Positions 1-9,833 of a DNA stretch of 64,000 nt are shown here, piece by piece. Source of the stretch: Pseudobdellovibrionaceae bacterium (GTDB taxonomy: Bacteria; Bdellovibrionota; Bdellovibrionia; Bdellovibrionales; Bdellovibrionaceae); contig JAOASS010000004.1 of assembly GCA_030158485.1 (NCBI GenBank), positions 62,001 through 126,000 of the forward strand, written 5' to 3'. Numbering within the stretch: the stretch's first letter is position 1; the number at the start of each line of letters is the position of its first letter. Below the pieces are notes generated by a model. The model had not been told where the DNA came from. It did no database searches and saw nothing but the letters and a program-made list of their open reading frames with translations. Position numbers and translations under genes: made by a program.

Positions 1-2527
1 AGAGCTCAAGAGCTTTTTCCATCGTCATGGAATCAGCCGTTTCTCCTTCAGCCAAAGAAGCATTCACTTTTCCAGCTTTCACATAAAGACCATAAGGGCC
101 ATTCAAAAGCTGAATTTCATCTTCTGTTACGGGATGCTGACCTAGTATTTTAAGAGGAGCACCACGACCTCCACGACCTTTTTTAGGAGTCGATAGCAAC
201 GCCATAGCCTGATCAAAAGTCAGTTCAAATAAGCTTTGCCCTTTAGGTACAGAGCGATAATCTTTCTCACAAACAACATAAGGGCCAAAGCGACCAATCC
301 CGACTTTTACATCTTTTGCCAGAGTCGGATGTTTTCCAAGAGTTTTAGGAAGTTCTAAAAGCTGCAAAGCTTTTTTAATATCGACTTGAGTTGGATCAGT
401 CCCCGTGGGAATGCTGACACGCTTAGGCTTTTCGTCGTTTTCACCTAATTGAACATAAGGCCCATATCGCCCCGAAAGAACATAAACATTTTTGTCGGAC
501 TCTGGATCTTTTCCCAAACTATCTTGTCCATGCAATTTTTGTTCAATAATTCGATTAACAGTTTCCATGTTCATATCAGCAGGTGCTTCTGCATCTGGAA
601 TTGAAGCATTTACCTTGTCTTCACCTCTGTGGGTCGTCAGATAAGCACCGTATTTACCAACATGAAAAATAACTCCGGGAAGATTATCAAAATGGATCGA
701 GCGTGCTTCTTCTGGATCAATATTTTTTTCCTGTTTTTCAACAGAAGCTTTTAAACCTTTTGCACCATTATAAAGTTGCTTCAGAAATTTAATCGAATCG
801 AGATCTCCGTCAGCGATATGATCTAACGACTGTTCCATTCCCGAAGTAAATCCTAAATCAACATATTCGGGTAAGTGCTTGTTAAGCAATTTTGAAACAA
901 CGAGAGCTGTAAAAGTTGGAACAAGAGCACTTCCTTGTTTTCGAACATATCCTCGATCAATGATCGTACCAATTACAGAAGCATACGTCGAAGGACGTCC
1001 AATTCCTTCTTTTTCCATTTTTTGTACCAAGCTGGCTTCCGTGTATCTGGCCGGTGGCTTTGTTTCATGATCTGTTACTACTAATTTATTTGTTTTTGTT
1101 TTGTCGCCTTTTTTCAGAAGTGGAAGTTTAACTTCTTTTTCTGCCAACTCAGCTTCAGGATCATCTTGACCTTCAACGTAAGCTCTTAAGAAACCAGGAA
1201 ATTCTATCGTCATTCCTGAAGCTGAAAAAGTCGCATCTCCAGATTTAATTTTTGCTGATACTTGCAATTGTCTGGAATCCACCATCTGGGATGCAACGGT
1301 TCTCATCCAAATCATCTCATAAAGCTTAAGCTGAGCCCCAATCAATCCAGTTTCCCCAGGGTGAACAAAACTAGCACCCGCAGGTCTGACGGCTTCATGG
1401 GCCTCTTGCGCTCCTTTGGCTTTTTTTGCATCAAACAGGCGAGGCTGGGACGGTAAATAATCTTTTCCGTATTCTTGTGATATCCACTTGCGAGCGGCAG
1501 CAATCGCTTCTTGAGATAAAAATGTCGAGTCTGTTCTCATGTAGGTGATAAAGCCTTGTTCATAAAGCTTTTGAGCAACTTGCATTGTTTCTCTTGCGCC
1601 CATTCCTAATTTTCGATTGGCTTCCTGCTGTAACGAGGAAGTGATAAACGGCGCAGCTGGTTTTCGTGAAACTGGCTTTTCATCAACTTCATCAACAGTG
1701 AAATTCAGATTTTTGATTTGCGATAAAATTTCTTCGGCTTTTTTATGGTCTAATAAAGTTACATTTTGTCCAGATAAAAGCAAACCTGTATCAGAATCAA
1801 AGTCTTTACCTGTAGCAACTCGTGTGTTTTTAACAGATTGAAGTTTGGCTTCGAAACCAACTCCATCTTTTTCCAGTTCTGCTGAAATACCAGAATATAT
1901 CGATTTTTTAAACTTGAGTCTTTCCAGTTCTCGTTCGGCTGCCATTCTGACAGCTACAGATTGGACTCGCCCTGCAGATAATCCGTAAGCAATTTTTTTC
2001 CAGAGTAAAGGTGAAATTGTATAACCCACGAGTCGATCCAAAATCCGACGCGCTTCTTGCGCTCTGACTAAGTTAAAATCTATTTGTCTAGTATCTTTGA
2101 GTGATTTTTGGATCGCTTCTTGAGTGATCTCGTTGAAAACCATTCTTTTCATTGGGACTTTGGGCTTTAAGACTTCAACTAAATGCCAACTGATACTTTC
2201 CCCTTCACGGTCTTCGTCCGTTGCCAGAAAAATTTCATTAGCGCCTGATAATTTATCTTTTAGATTCTTAACAACTTTTATTTTGTCTTTGGGAATGCAA
2301 TAAAGTGGATCAAAATTGTCGTCAACATTAACACCCAGCTGAGCCCATTTTTCTTTTTTTACTTTTTCTGGAATATCTTTTGAAGACTGGGGTAAATCCC
2401 GAATATGCCCCATACAAGATTCAACAACGTAGTCTGGACCTAGAAATTTACGAATTGTTTTAGCTTTGGTTGGAGATTCCACCACGACAAGTTTATACCC
2501 AGATTTTCCTGACTGACTTGCTGCCAC
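1..2527 (-). CDS. topA: DNA topoisomerase I (3' end runs off the window)
   Basis: Type IA topoisomerase that relaxes negative supercoils by nicking one strand through a tyrosyl-DNA link. About 842 residues are visible. The N-terminal TOPRIM domain reads KLVVVESPTKAKTI, with the acidic TDEDREGE motif further on. The active-site tyrosine sits in GFITYMRTDST (about Y329). The C-terminal part contains GRYGPYV, GRFGPYV and GPYGLYV repeats typical of the topoisomerase C-terminal repeat. The start is GTG at 2525-2527, preceded by GAGGT with 4 nt spacing; no ATG is in frame upstream. The C-terminus lies beyond base 1. The gene is divergent from the phosphatase at 2662, with a 134-bp gap that must hold both promoters. 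The call is secure. Confidence 0.97.
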   Translation of the reverse strand, partial: MAASQSGKSGYKLVVVESPTKAKTIRKFLGPDYVVESCMGHIRDLPQSSKDIPEKVKKEKWAQLGVNVDDNFDPLYCIPKDKIKVVKNLKDKLSGANEIFLATDEDREGESISWHLVEVLKPKVPMKRMVFNEITQEAIQKSLKDTRQIDFNLVRAQEARRILDRLVGYTISPLLWKKIAYGLSAGRVQSVAVRMAAERELERLKFKKSIYSGISAELEKDGVGFEAKLQSVKNTRVATGKDFDSDTGLLLSGQNVTLLDHKKAEEILSQIKNLNFTVDEVDEKPVSRKPAAPFITSSLQQEANRKLGMGARETMQVAQKLYEQGFITYMRTDSTFLSQEAIAAARKWISQEYGKDYLPSQPRLFDAKKAKGAQEAHEAVRPAGASFVHPGETGLIGAQLKLYEMIWMRTVASQMVDSRQLQVSAKIKSGDATFSASGMTIEFPGFLRAYVEGQDDPEAELAEKEVKLPLLKKGDKTKTNKLVVTDHETKPPARYTEASLVQKMEKEGIGRPSTYASVIGTIIDRGYVRKQGSALVPTFTALVVSKLLNKHLPEYVDLGFTSGMEQSLDHIADGDLDSIKFLKQLYNGAKGLKASVEKQEKNIDPEEARSIHFDNLPGVIFHVGKYGAYLTTHRGEDKVNASIPDAEAPADMNMETVNRIIEQKLHGQDSLGKDPESDKNVYVLSGRYGPYVQLGENDEKPKRVSIPTGTDPTQVDIKKALQLLELPKTLGKHPTLAKDVKVGIGRFGPYVVCEKDYRSVPKGQSLFELTFDQAMALLSTPKKGRGGRGAPLKILGQHPVTEDEIQLLNGPYGLYVKAGKVNASLAEGETADSMTMEKALEL

Positions 2528-2661
2528 TTCTACCTCAACAAAAAATCTCAAATCACCAATTCAATACTAATATATAGACAAAATGAGTTCTTAAGCCCCC
2601 TTTAGGCAAGCGTCTTTTTTGACTTTGCGCGCCGTCTGTCATTGAACTAGACTTAGAAATA

Positions 2662-3462
2662 ATGAAAAAACTTAAAGATCTCAATTTTTGCCCGAATTTT
2701 ATACTCACTGATATCGATGATACTTTAACTGACGAAGGACAATTAAAAGCAGAAGCATATGAGGCTCTTTGGAAATTAAAACTTCACGGATTTAAAATTA
2801 TTCCAGTCACGGGAAGGCCTGCTGGTTGGTGTGAGATGATTGCTCGCTTCTGGCCAGTTGACGGAATCGTAGGCGAAAACGGCGGGTTTTTTTTTCGCTA
2901 TCATCAAAAAAAAATGAAGCGCGTTTTTTTCTGCAACGAAAATGAAATGATTCAAAATCGAAAAAAACTTAAATCAGTTGAAAAAGAAATTCTCAAAAAA
3001 GTTTCTGGAAGTGCACTGGCCAGTGATCAGTTTTGTCGACTTATGGATTTGGCAATCGACTTTTGTGAAGATGTGAAACCACTTTCTGATAAGAAAGTTG
3101 AACAAATTGTCCGTATTTTTCAAAAGCATGGGGCACAAGCTAAAGTCAGCTCTATTCACGTCAATGGGTGGTTTGGCTCATATGATAAAGTCACAATGCT
3201 TAAAAAATTATTAAAAACTGAATTCAAACTGAACGAACGCAGATTAAAAAATGAATGTCTTTTTATTGGAGACTCTCCAAATGATGAGCCTCTATTTGAA
3301 TACTTTCCACAGTCAGTTGGCGTTGCTAATATCCTCCCGTTTCTGTCTAAAATAAAAACCCCACCGAATTATATTTCGGAAAAAAAAGGGGGAAAAGGAT
3401 TTGTCGAACTTGCAAACAAACTTCTTAAATTAAAAAGCTCTGATAAAACCAAAGTCGTTTGA
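2662..3462 (+). CDS. HAD-superfamily (IIB/Cof-like) phosphatase
   Basis: This 266-residue soluble protein has the HAD signature in order: motif I D17-I-D19-D-T21, motif II threonine T50 in PVTGRP, and motif III/IV GDSPND at about residues 203-208. The long insert between motifs II and III fits the C2B cap of sugar-phosphate phosphatases (Cof, sucrose-phosphate or mannosyl-3-phosphoglycerate phosphatase type). The substrate cannot be read from sequence. It stands alone, divergent from topA, and its last codons form one arm of a strong hairpin terminator. The start ATG is the first in the open frame. Family assignment is firm; specific reaction unknown. Confidence 0.85.
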   Translation: MKKLKDLNFCPNFILTDIDDTLTDEGQLKAEAYEALWKLKLHGFKIIPVTGRPAGWCEMIARFWPVDGIVGENGGFFFRYHQKKMKRVFFCNENEMIQNRKKLKSVEKEILKKVSGSALASDQFCRLMDLAIDFCEDVKPLSDKKVEQIVRIFQKHGAQAKVSSIHVNGWFGSYDKVTMLKKLLKTEFKLNERRLKNECLFIGDSPNDEPLFEYFPQSVGVANILPFLSKIKTPPNYISEKKGGKGFVELANKLLKLKSSDKTKVV

Positions 3463-3480
3463 TTTTATCAGAGCTTTTTA
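3431..3480. terminator. Bidirectional intrinsic terminator overlapping a CDS end
   Basis: Perfect 18-bp inverted repeat: left arm 3431-3448, right arm 3463-3480, 14-nt loop. The T-rich arms make it usable on both strands. The left arm lies inside the last codons of the HAD phosphatase, and the stop codon lies in the loop. It separates this gene from the convergent small basic protein. Confidence 0.88.
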
Positions 3481-3506
3481 GAAGCGAAAATATTATTCAG
3501 GTGTTT

Positions 3507-3608
3507 TTACTTACCAGAACGCTTGTTTTTAACTTTATTCATTCTTTTCTTTTTGCTTAATCTTTTTTTCTTAGCGCGAACACTCTTGTTACGTACTGCT
3601 TTAGGCAT
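3507..3608 (-). CDS. 33-residue very basic small protein
   Basis: A small ORF encodes MPKAVRNKSVRAKKKRLSKK followed by KRMNKVKNKRSGK, more than half lysine or arginine. It has an excellent Shine-Dalgarno (AAGGAG, 7 nt before ATG at 3608), which argues that it is translated. It lies just downstream of tex on the same strand, only 16 nt from the tex stop. The composition resembles small ribosome-associated proteins (Thx or L34 class), but it does not match the S31e/Thx or L34 consensus that I know. RNA or ribosome binding is an inference from charge only. Confidence 0.7.
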   Translation of the reverse strand: MPKAVRNKSVRAKKKRLSKKKRMNKVKNKRSGK

Positions 3609-3624
3609 TTCATTCTCCTTGGTT

Positions 3625-6114
3625 CTATTTCTTATTACCAGTTTGGTTATTGTTTAATAAAGCTGCAAATGGATTATTGAATGGCGAACCGGCTGGGCGA
3701 CGACTTTCTTCACGAGGTCGATTCCCGCCCGAACTTCCGCCCTGAGGTGGCTTTCGATCTCCAGAGTTTCGACTGTCAGGTCGAGTTTGATTTCGATCTC
3801 TGTCATCCCGCCTTGGTGCAGATCTTGAATCACGTGCTCGATCTCCAGCGCCTTCATCCCGATTATTTCGATCCTGCATCCGAGGCTGCGATTGAGATCT
3901 TGGCTGCTGAAAGTTATCTCTCTTGGGTCGAGATTCCATTTTAGGAGCTTCTTCAATTTTCATCGAAAGTGAGATCTGATTTTTAACAGTATCAACTTTC
4001 AAAACCCGAATCGTGACTTGCTGCCCAGGATTCACAACTTTACGGGGATCATCTACAAATTTATGAGAAATCTCTGAAATATGAACAAGTCCATCTTGAT
4101 GGACTCCAATATCCACAAAAGCTCCAAAGTTTGTCACGTTCGTCACAATCCCAGGGCAAATCATTCCTTCAACTAAATCTTTCACTTCAAAAATATCTTC
4201 TCGAAATTTAAACACTTTAAAAGGATCACGGGGATCACGTCCTGGCTTTTCTAATTCTTTTACAATGTCATCAAATGTAAATTCGCCCACTAAGGTAGCC
4301 CATTTTGTTCGTTGATCCAGGAGCTTTTTAGCACCCTCACCTATCAGGTCAGAAATCGAAACTCCCAAATCATGAGCCATATCTTTGACAGCTTGGTACC
4401 TTTCAGGATGAATACCCGTGCTGTCTAAAACTAACTTACCGTTTTGTATTCTTAAAAATCCAGCTGCCTGTTCAAATACTTTTGCTGAAAATTTTGTAAT
4501 TTTTAGCAAATCATCTCTTTGCTGAAAAAGACCTTTTTCTTCTCTGTGTTTAACAATATTTTGAGCTGTTGCTGGACCGATTCCTGAAACATGGCTTAGT
4601 AACGCAGCGGAAGCCGTATTCACATCGACACCAACATTATTCACTGCCGACTCTACAACAGCATCCAAAGACTTCTTAAGGTGAACTTGATTGACATCAT
4701 GTTGGTACTGACCAACACCGATCGACTTAGGATCAACTTTGACTAATTCCGCCAAAGGATCTTGTAGCCGTCTGGCAATTGAAATAGCACCTTTAACAGT
4801 TAAATCCAAATTTGGAAATTCTTCTCGAGCTAAATCGCTGGCCGAGTAAACACTGGCTCCGGACTCGTTCACCATAATGACCGGGGTCTCAAGGCTTAAA
4901 TCTTTTAAAATTTTGCGTAAGAAAATTTCAGTCTGACGACCATGAGTTCCGTTGCCAACTGCTATTGCTTCAATTTTGATTTGCTTAGTAACTTCTCCAA
5001 ATAAGGCTTTTGCTTTGGTCTCTGCACCATCACCTTCAGTGTGCATAACAGTATGAGAAATAAATCTTCCGGCCTTATCAATCAAAGCAATTTTACAGCC
5101 TGTGCGAATACCAGGGTCAACTCCTAGGACACACTTAGCTCCATAAGGAGAAGCCAATAAAACTTTCTTCACATTTTCAGCAAAAACTTGGATCGCTTCA
5201 AAATCAGATTTTTCCTTAAGAGCTCTGTGAACTTCATTCACAACCGATGGAACAACATAAACAGTCAAAGCTGTTTTCGCGACGACAGATAAAAAAGCAC
5301 CAATCGGATTATCCGGATTATGAGTCGTATAGCGAGTAAAGCTTCTCAGTAAACTTTCGTCTTCCGCTTGAATTTCGACGCTTAATTCTTCTTCTTGCCA
5401 TCCACGCTTCATCGCCATGTAGCGATGAGAATTTTTTGTTTCCAAAAGCGACTTCACGTTTTCTTGAAATTCTTTATACATTTCAAATTTTGAACTAGGC
5501 TTGTAACCTTTAGCCGCTTTTGAAATCACTACGCCTTTTTCCATGTAGTTTTTTAAAACAAGCGCGCGCAGTTCAGGCTCATTCGCTGTTTTTTCAACAA
5601 GAATGTCTTGAGCTCCCTTCAGCGCTTCATCGTAAAGTTGAATACCTTTCACTGCATTCAAAAACTCTTTCGCTTTAACTTCCATCGGAGTGAGATCTTG
5701 AAGAGTTCCGTGGCCCACATCCCAAATCCAATTCGCCAAAGGTTCAAGACCCGCTTCGCGTGCCAAAGTTGCTTTTGTTTTCTTTTTCTTTTTGAAAGGC
5801 CGGTAAATTTCTTCTAACTCACCCAAGTCCCACGCTAAGTCGATACGCTTCTTAATTTCTTCAGTGAGGTTATTTTGTTCACCAATTTCTTTAACTAAAA
5901 AAACTTTTCGTTTCACAACTTCGTTATAAACTTCATGAGCTTCAATCACTTGACGAATTTGAACTTCGTCTAGATTTCCCGTCTTTTCTTTACGATAACG
6001 AGCAATGAAAGGAACCGTGCCACCTTCCGCCGCCAACTCAATAACAGTCTGAGCTGACTTGGCAGAAACACCTGGCACCATCTTCGACAGATAATTCTGT
6101 AATGGGGCTTCCAT
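3625..6114 (-). CDS. tex: Tex-family RNA-binding transcription accessory protein
   Basis: 829 residues with the full Tex layout: N-terminal helical part, a YqgF/RNase H-like fold beginning at VLGVDPGIRTGCKIALID (about residue 330), helix-hairpin-helix (VSGIGPATAQNIVKHREEKG, about 510-530), and an S1 RNA-binding domain (GIVTNVTNFGAFVDIGVHQD, about 655-720). Tex binds structured RNA/DNA and acts in transcription. The last ~100 residues are an Arg/Asp/Asn/Ser-rich disordered tail longer than in E. coli Tex (about 773 aa), with RD and NNRD repeats. ATG at 6114. It is probably in one transcription unit with infA upstream (6154). Confidence 0.95.
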   Translation of the reverse strand: MEAPLQNYLSKMVPGVSAKSAQTVIELAAEGGTVPFIARYRKEKTGNLDEVQIRQVIEAHEVYNEVVKRKVFLVKEIGEQNNLTEEIKKRIDLAWDLGELEEIYRPFKKKKKTKATLAREAGLEPLANWIWDVGHGTLQDLTPMEVKAKEFLNAVKGIQLYDEALKGAQDILVEKTANEPELRALVLKNYMEKGVVISKAAKGYKPSSKFEMYKEFQENVKSLLETKNSHRYMAMKRGWQEEELSVEIQAEDESLLRSFTRYTTHNPDNPIGAFLSVVAKTALTVYVVPSVVNEVHRALKEKSDFEAIQVFAENVKKVLLASPYGAKCVLGVDPGIRTGCKIALIDKAGRFISHTVMHTEGDGAETKAKALFGEVTKQIKIEAIAVGNGTHGRQTEIFLRKILKDLSLETPVIMVNESGASVYSASDLAREEFPNLDLTVKGAISIARRLQDPLAELVKVDPKSIGVGQYQHDVNQVHLKKSLDAVVESAVNNVGVDVNTASAALLSHVSGIGPATAQNIVKHREEKGLFQQRDDLLKITKFSAKVFEQAAGFLRIQNGKLVLDSTGIHPERYQAVKDMAHDLGVSISDLIGEGAKKLLDQRTKWATLVGEFTFDDIVKELEKPGRDPRDPFKVFKFREDIFEVKDLVEGMICPGIVTNVTNFGAFVDIGVHQDGLVHISEISHKFVDDPRKVVNPGQQVTIRVLKVDTVKNQISLSMKIEEAPKMESRPKRDNFQQPRSQSQPRMQDRNNRDEGAGDRARDSRSAPRRDDRDRNQTRPDSRNSGDRKPPQGGSSGGNRPREESRRPAGSPFNNPFAALLNNNQTGNKK

Positions 6115-6153
6115 AAATCCTCTAAGTTTTCCTTGTGTATTTTATTAAGTGAA

Positions 6154-6372
6154 TCATTTATGCCGAAACATAATTAAACCATGAGTGGGGTCGTAAGGCG
6201 AAACCCCCACAGTGACTCGGTCACCGACGACAACACGAATGTTAAAACGGCGCATTTTTCCACAAAGTTTAGCTGCAATTTCCACTTGGTTGTCCAAAAG
6301 GATTTTATATAACCCTCCGGCCAATGCATCTATTACTTTACCATCTACTTGTGCTAAATCGTCTTTTGCCAT
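6154..6372 (-). CDS. infA: Translation initiation factor IF-1
   Basis: 72 residues, the standard IF-1 length, a single S1-like OB fold. It matches the family along its length: MAKDDLAQVDGKVIDAL at the start, GKMRRFNIRVVVGDRVTV in the middle, and a short C-terminal strand ending GLIMFRHK. IF-1 binds the ribosomal A site of the 30S subunit during initiation. Here it lies 39 nt upstream of tex and is likely co-transcribed with it, rather than sitting in the ribosomal protein cluster. Confidence 0.95.
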   Translation of the reverse strand: MAKDDLAQVDGKVIDALAGGLYKILLDNQVEIAAKLCGKMRRFNIRVVVGDRVTVGVSPYDPTHGLIMFRHK

Positions 6373-6476
6373 GCGCCCCTTATATTGAGTCTGCGTTATT
6401 TAGATTTCATCTCATCAAGATTATTGGGATAAAATCCAATGAATAACCGATGATGTCCAGTCAAAAAAAGTTAAAA

Positions 6477-7037
6477 TCACGATCCGCGGTAATTACTGAT
6501 CAACATTCGCTTTCCATCTTTGAATAAGACTTCAAGTCGGTCATTTTCATTTGAAACAACCCATCCCCAACCCAAAACTTTGTGTTGTATCGGAGCGGCA
6601 GCTTTAAAAGTTGCTTTCATATCATAATTCGAAGCCTGTGCATCTTTGTATTTGTTATACATTTCAACCCACTTGGCCTGCTCTTCCGTCATGGACTTAT
6701 CAATTTTAACTTTTTCAGCGGTTTCAGCAGCTTGTGAAGCTTTAGATGAACTTGATTTAAGTGCGGTTTTTTTTCCGACTGCAGCTGTTGTTGTCGCTTT
6801 TTTCACAGACTCTTTTGTGAGGGGGTTCGCAACAGCTGTCTTTTTTTCAACAGCCGCAATTACAGTTTTCTTCACAGCTTCCACTTTTGAGACAACTTTT
6901 TCAGGAGATTTTGATTTCAAAGCTTTAACCGAAGTCGAAGACTTCGCTAACGCAACTGCTTTGCTAGGTTTTTTCGCAACAGCTTGCGCTTTCGCCTTCA
7001 CACCCGATTTACTCGTCAATTGAGCTTTTTTTGCCAT
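6477..7037 (-). CDS. Histone H1-like Lys/Ala-rich protein with C-terminal KOW-like domain
   Basis: 186 residues from ATG at 7037, chosen because GGAGG lies 8 nt upstream; the frame stays open upstream but without a better site. Residues 1 to about 115 are nearly all K, A, V, S and T, with repeated VKK/AVEKKTA/ALKS patterns like bacterial and eukaryotic H1 tails. The last ~70 residues are globular, containing [20 protein letters not shown] and [14 protein letters not shown], which look like a small SH3/KOW-type beta barrel. DNA or RNA compaction is inferred from composition; the C-terminal domain has no name that I recognise. Confidence 0.75.
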   Translation of the reverse strand: MAKKAQLTSKSGVKAKAQAVAKKPSKAVALAKSSTSVKALKSKSPEKVVSKVEAVKKTVIAAVEKKTAVANPLTKESVKKATTTAAVGKKTALKSSSSKASQAAETAEKVKIDKSMTEEQAKWVEMYNKYKDAQASNYDMKATFKAAAPIQHKVLGWGWVVSNENDRLEVLFKDGKRMLISNYRGS

Positions 7038-7128
7038 AAATGAAAACCTCCCTCGAGTTTTCTTTGGATTTATACTAAGAAGAAGAGAAGAGACAAAAAC
7101 CAAATTTATTTTGACGCGAGAGCTAAGC

Positions 7129-8151
7129 ATGCAATTGAAATCACTTCTCCAATTTAAATCGCAAGGACTTAAACATCTTCAAGGCTCTTTAGAGCTCAAC
7201 GTGCACAGGGTGCTTCCCCCGTCAGAATGTGCTCCCGATTGCTTGGTTTTTGTGTCAAAAGTCGAGTTTGCAGAGATCGCTATCAAAAATGGCGCAAAAG
7301 TTATTGTGAAAACTTCGTCCCTCGACTTTCAGTTTTCAGCCGAGATAACAGTTTTTGAAACGCCTTCTCTTTCCGCTGGAATGGCCCTCATTCTTCCTTT
7401 TTTTGATTTAAAAGAAAAACGATTCGAAAATTCACCCCATCATTTTGCACACCCAACTTCCAAAATTGCTGAAAATGTCATAATCGGAGCCGGTTCTGTT
7501 ATCGGGGCTCGAACAACAATTGGAGCTGGTACAAAAATCGGATCACAAGTCACAATCGAAAATGATTGCGTCATTGGTGAAAACTGTCTTTTACATCCTC
7601 AAGTTTTCATTGGGGCTCAAACAATTATGGGAAGCTCATGCGAAATTCATCCTCACTCAACACTCGGTTCCGATGGTTTTGGCTATGTCACAGATCCTCA
7701 AACTGGAAATATCCATAAAATTCCACAACTAGGAAAAGTGGTACTTGAAGATCATGTTGAGATCGGAGCCAATTGCACAATAGATCGCGCAACTTTAACT
7801 GAGACCCGAATTAGATCTGGAGCTAAATTAGATAATATTGTTCATATTGCTCACAATTGTGATGTCGGCGAGAACTCTTTGATCACAGCTGGCTTTATGA
7901 CAGCAGGATCCACAAAGTTTGGAAAGCATTTTACCACCGGCGGCCAATGCGCGACCACTGGACATATTGTCATCGCAGATCATGTGACGCTTGCCGGCCG
8001 CACAGCTGTAACTTCAGACATTAAGGAAGCTGGAACCTACGGGGGATTTCCAGCCGTGAAAATTCAAAAATTTCTCAAAACACAAAGAGCTCTTTTAGAT
8101 TTACCAGAAATTTGGAAAACTTGGCGTAAGCAAAATAAATCAGAAAATTAA
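7129..8151 (+). CDS. lpxD: UDP-3-O-acylglucosamine N-acyltransferase
   Basis: LpxD adds the second 3-hydroxyacyl chain to UDP-GlcN in lipid A synthesis. The 340-residue protein has the N-terminal uridine-binding domain and then a left-handed beta helix made of many hexapeptide repeats ([20 protein letters not shown]). The catalytic histidine is in [12 protein letters not shown] (about H243), and [11 protein letters not shown] is at the C-terminal end. ATG at 7129 is preferred; a TTG 18 nt upstream is possible. It is not beside lpxA/fabZ here. It overlaps the convergent chemoreceptor by 4 bp. Confidence 0.95.
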   Translation: MQLKSLLQFKSQGLKHLQGSLELNVHRVLPPSECAPDCLVFVSKVEFAEIAIKNGAKVIVKTSSLDFQFSAEITVFETPSLSAGMALILPFFDLKEKRFENSPHHFAHPTSKIAENVIIGAGSVIGARTTIGAGTKIGSQVTIENDCVIGENCLLHPQVFIGAQTIMGSSCEIHPHSTLGSDGFGYVTDPQTGNIHKIPQLGKVVLEDHVEIGANCTIDRATLTETRIRSGAKLDNIVHIAHNCDVGENSLITAGFMTAGSTKFGKHFTTGGQCATTGHIVIADHVTLAGRTAVTSDIKEAGTYGGFPAVKIQKFLKTQRALLDLPEIWKTWRKQNKSEN

Positions 8152-9731
8152 AAATCACTTAAGTTCGAAATTTTCTTTTCTTTTGCATTAAACAAAGGTT
8201 TTTTAGATGCAGCCTCTTCCAAATTAATCAGGACTCCATTTTTTGAATGGTCCATTACATTTTTTTTGAGTTTCAGATTCTCAGAAACTGCATTTTCTTG
8301 ATTTGTAAGCTGACCGCCCATAAAACGAATACTTAAAGTTTGAATCAATCCACCTAAACGAGTGGACTCTTCGAACATTTGATCTGAAATCATTGAAACT
8401 TCTTGCGCGCCGGTTGCCGTCTGCTGAGAAGCTGAATCCAACTGGTTCATAGCATGACTGATTTGTTTAATACCAGAAGACTGCTCCGTGCTGGCCGTCG
8501 CGATCTGTTGATTTAAGTTTGATACTTCTTTGATTGAATTAAAGATAACATGCAAAGATTCACGAGAAGAGTCGACAAACTTTCCACCAGAGTCAATTTT
8601 ATAAATACTTTCTTTGATCATCGTACTAATATCTTTTGCAGCAGAAGAGCTTCTTTGTGCTAGTGATCTGACCGCTTCAGCAACAACGGCAAAACCTCGC
8701 CCCTGTTCGCCTGCTCGCGCTGCTTCAACGGCCGCATTGAGGGCCAATAAATTAGTTTGAAAAGCAATCTCATCGATTACATTGATAATTTCTTCCATTT
8801 TTTTGGAAGATGTTTTGATTTCACTCATCGCGGAACTTAAATCCATAATTTCTTTTTCGCCTTTTTCTGCTGACTCTCGACTTAAAATTGAAACTTCAGA
8901 AGCTTTTTGAGCGTTTTCTGTATTAAGAGCCACCATGCTTGATAACTGATCCAGTGAAGCGACTGTTTCTTGAAGCGAAGCCGCGCCTTCAGTAGCGCTT
9001 GACGAAAATTGACTATTGGCCCCTGATAACCTTTCGCTAACAGATGAAATGTTTTCGCTCGTTCTCACCACTTCTTGTAAAAATCCTTCAATAAATTTCT
9101 TCAAATTTTTCATAGACCACAATGAAAAGAAAAAACCTAAAACAACACCTAGAAATGAAAGGCTACCAATCATGTAAAGAGTATTTGAGCCCGTAGATGA
9201 AACCGCGGATGTTTCTTTTTCTATAGCCTCACCGAGTAATTCTAATTTTAATTCAAGTTCTAAAAAACTTTTACTAAAATCAGAATTCAAAGCTTCCGCT
9301 TCGTCCATCTTCCCTTGACTTACAAGGTTAACAATTTGAGAAGATATCTCAGTGTAATTTTTGAGTTCCGGCTTACTCGTTAGAATTTGATTTTCAATTT
9401 CTTTATTCAACTTCAGAGATATGATCTTATCAAAATAGGATTCAAATTCGAGAATTTTTGCGTCTTTCTCTTTAACCAGATCTTTTAATTCATGAAGTTG
9501 ATTTTTACTTCCACGATACAAAGACTCCATGACAATCGCTTTTAATCCATCATGAGCCATATCTGCTAAGGTCATATTTCTCAAAGCAGGTATTTGCTTA
9601 TTTGTTGTTGAATCCAGAGCACTAAAAAGTGCCGCTGAACGCCAAAAAGTAAACCCACCCAGTAACGTAATGATTGCCACAAGAAACATTGTGAGTAGCC
9701 AAAGCTGCCGCATGATCGATGTTTTTCCCAT
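8148..9731 (-). CDS. Methyl-accepting chemotaxis protein
   Basis: 527-residue chemoreceptor. TM1 is at about 11-33, followed by a periplasmic four-helix-bundle type sensor (about 35-180), TM2 at about 183-207, a short or degenerate HAMP region and the long coiled-coil signalling domain. The signalling hairpin tip reads [20 protein letters not shown] then [20 protein letters not shown], which binds CheA/CheW. No C-terminal NWETF-like CheR/CheB tether is seen. The ligand is unknown. ATG at 9731 has a weak GGTGA upstream. Confidence 0.93.
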   Translation of the reverse strand: MGKTSIMRQLWLLTMFLVAIITLLGGFTFWRSAALFSALDSTTNKQIPALRNMTLADMAHDGLKAIVMESLYRGSKNQLHELKDLVKEKDAKILEFESYFDKIISLKLNKEIENQILTSKPELKNYTEISSQIVNLVSQGKMDEAEALNSDFSKSFLELELKLELLGEAIEKETSAVSSTGSNTLYMIGSLSFLGVVLGFFFSLWSMKNLKKFIEGFLQEVVRTSENISSVSERLSGANSQFSSSATEGAASLQETVASLDQLSSMVALNTENAQKASEVSILSRESAEKGEKEIMDLSSAMSEIKTSSKKMEEIINVIDEIAFQTNLLALNAAVEAARAGEQGRGFAVVAEAVRSLAQRSSSAAKDISTMIKESIYKIDSGGKFVDSSRESLHVIFNSIKEVSNLNQQIATASTEQSSGIKQISHAMNQLDSASQQTATGAQEVSMISDQMFEESTRLGGLIQTLSIRFMGGQLTNQENAVSENLKLKKNVMDHSKNGVLINLEEAASKKPLFNAKEKKISNLSDF

Positions 9732-9833
9732 TAAAATTCACCCCACGATATAGTACCATTCTATCGGTCTGTTTATAAAAAGGATGATTAAATTTTAAAT
9801 TTAGCGGCTGATGCAGGATTTTAGTCCAGGTCA

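Noticed and set aside
3654-3956. Overlapping open frames on both strands across the Tex C-terminal tail
   Set aside because: They are shadows of the low-complexity R/D/N-rich tail of Tex; no ribosome site and odd protein composition.
6646-7023. 125-codon plus-strand frame rich in Phe/Ala
   Set aside because: Complement of the Lys/Ala-rich histone-like tail; composition follows from that.
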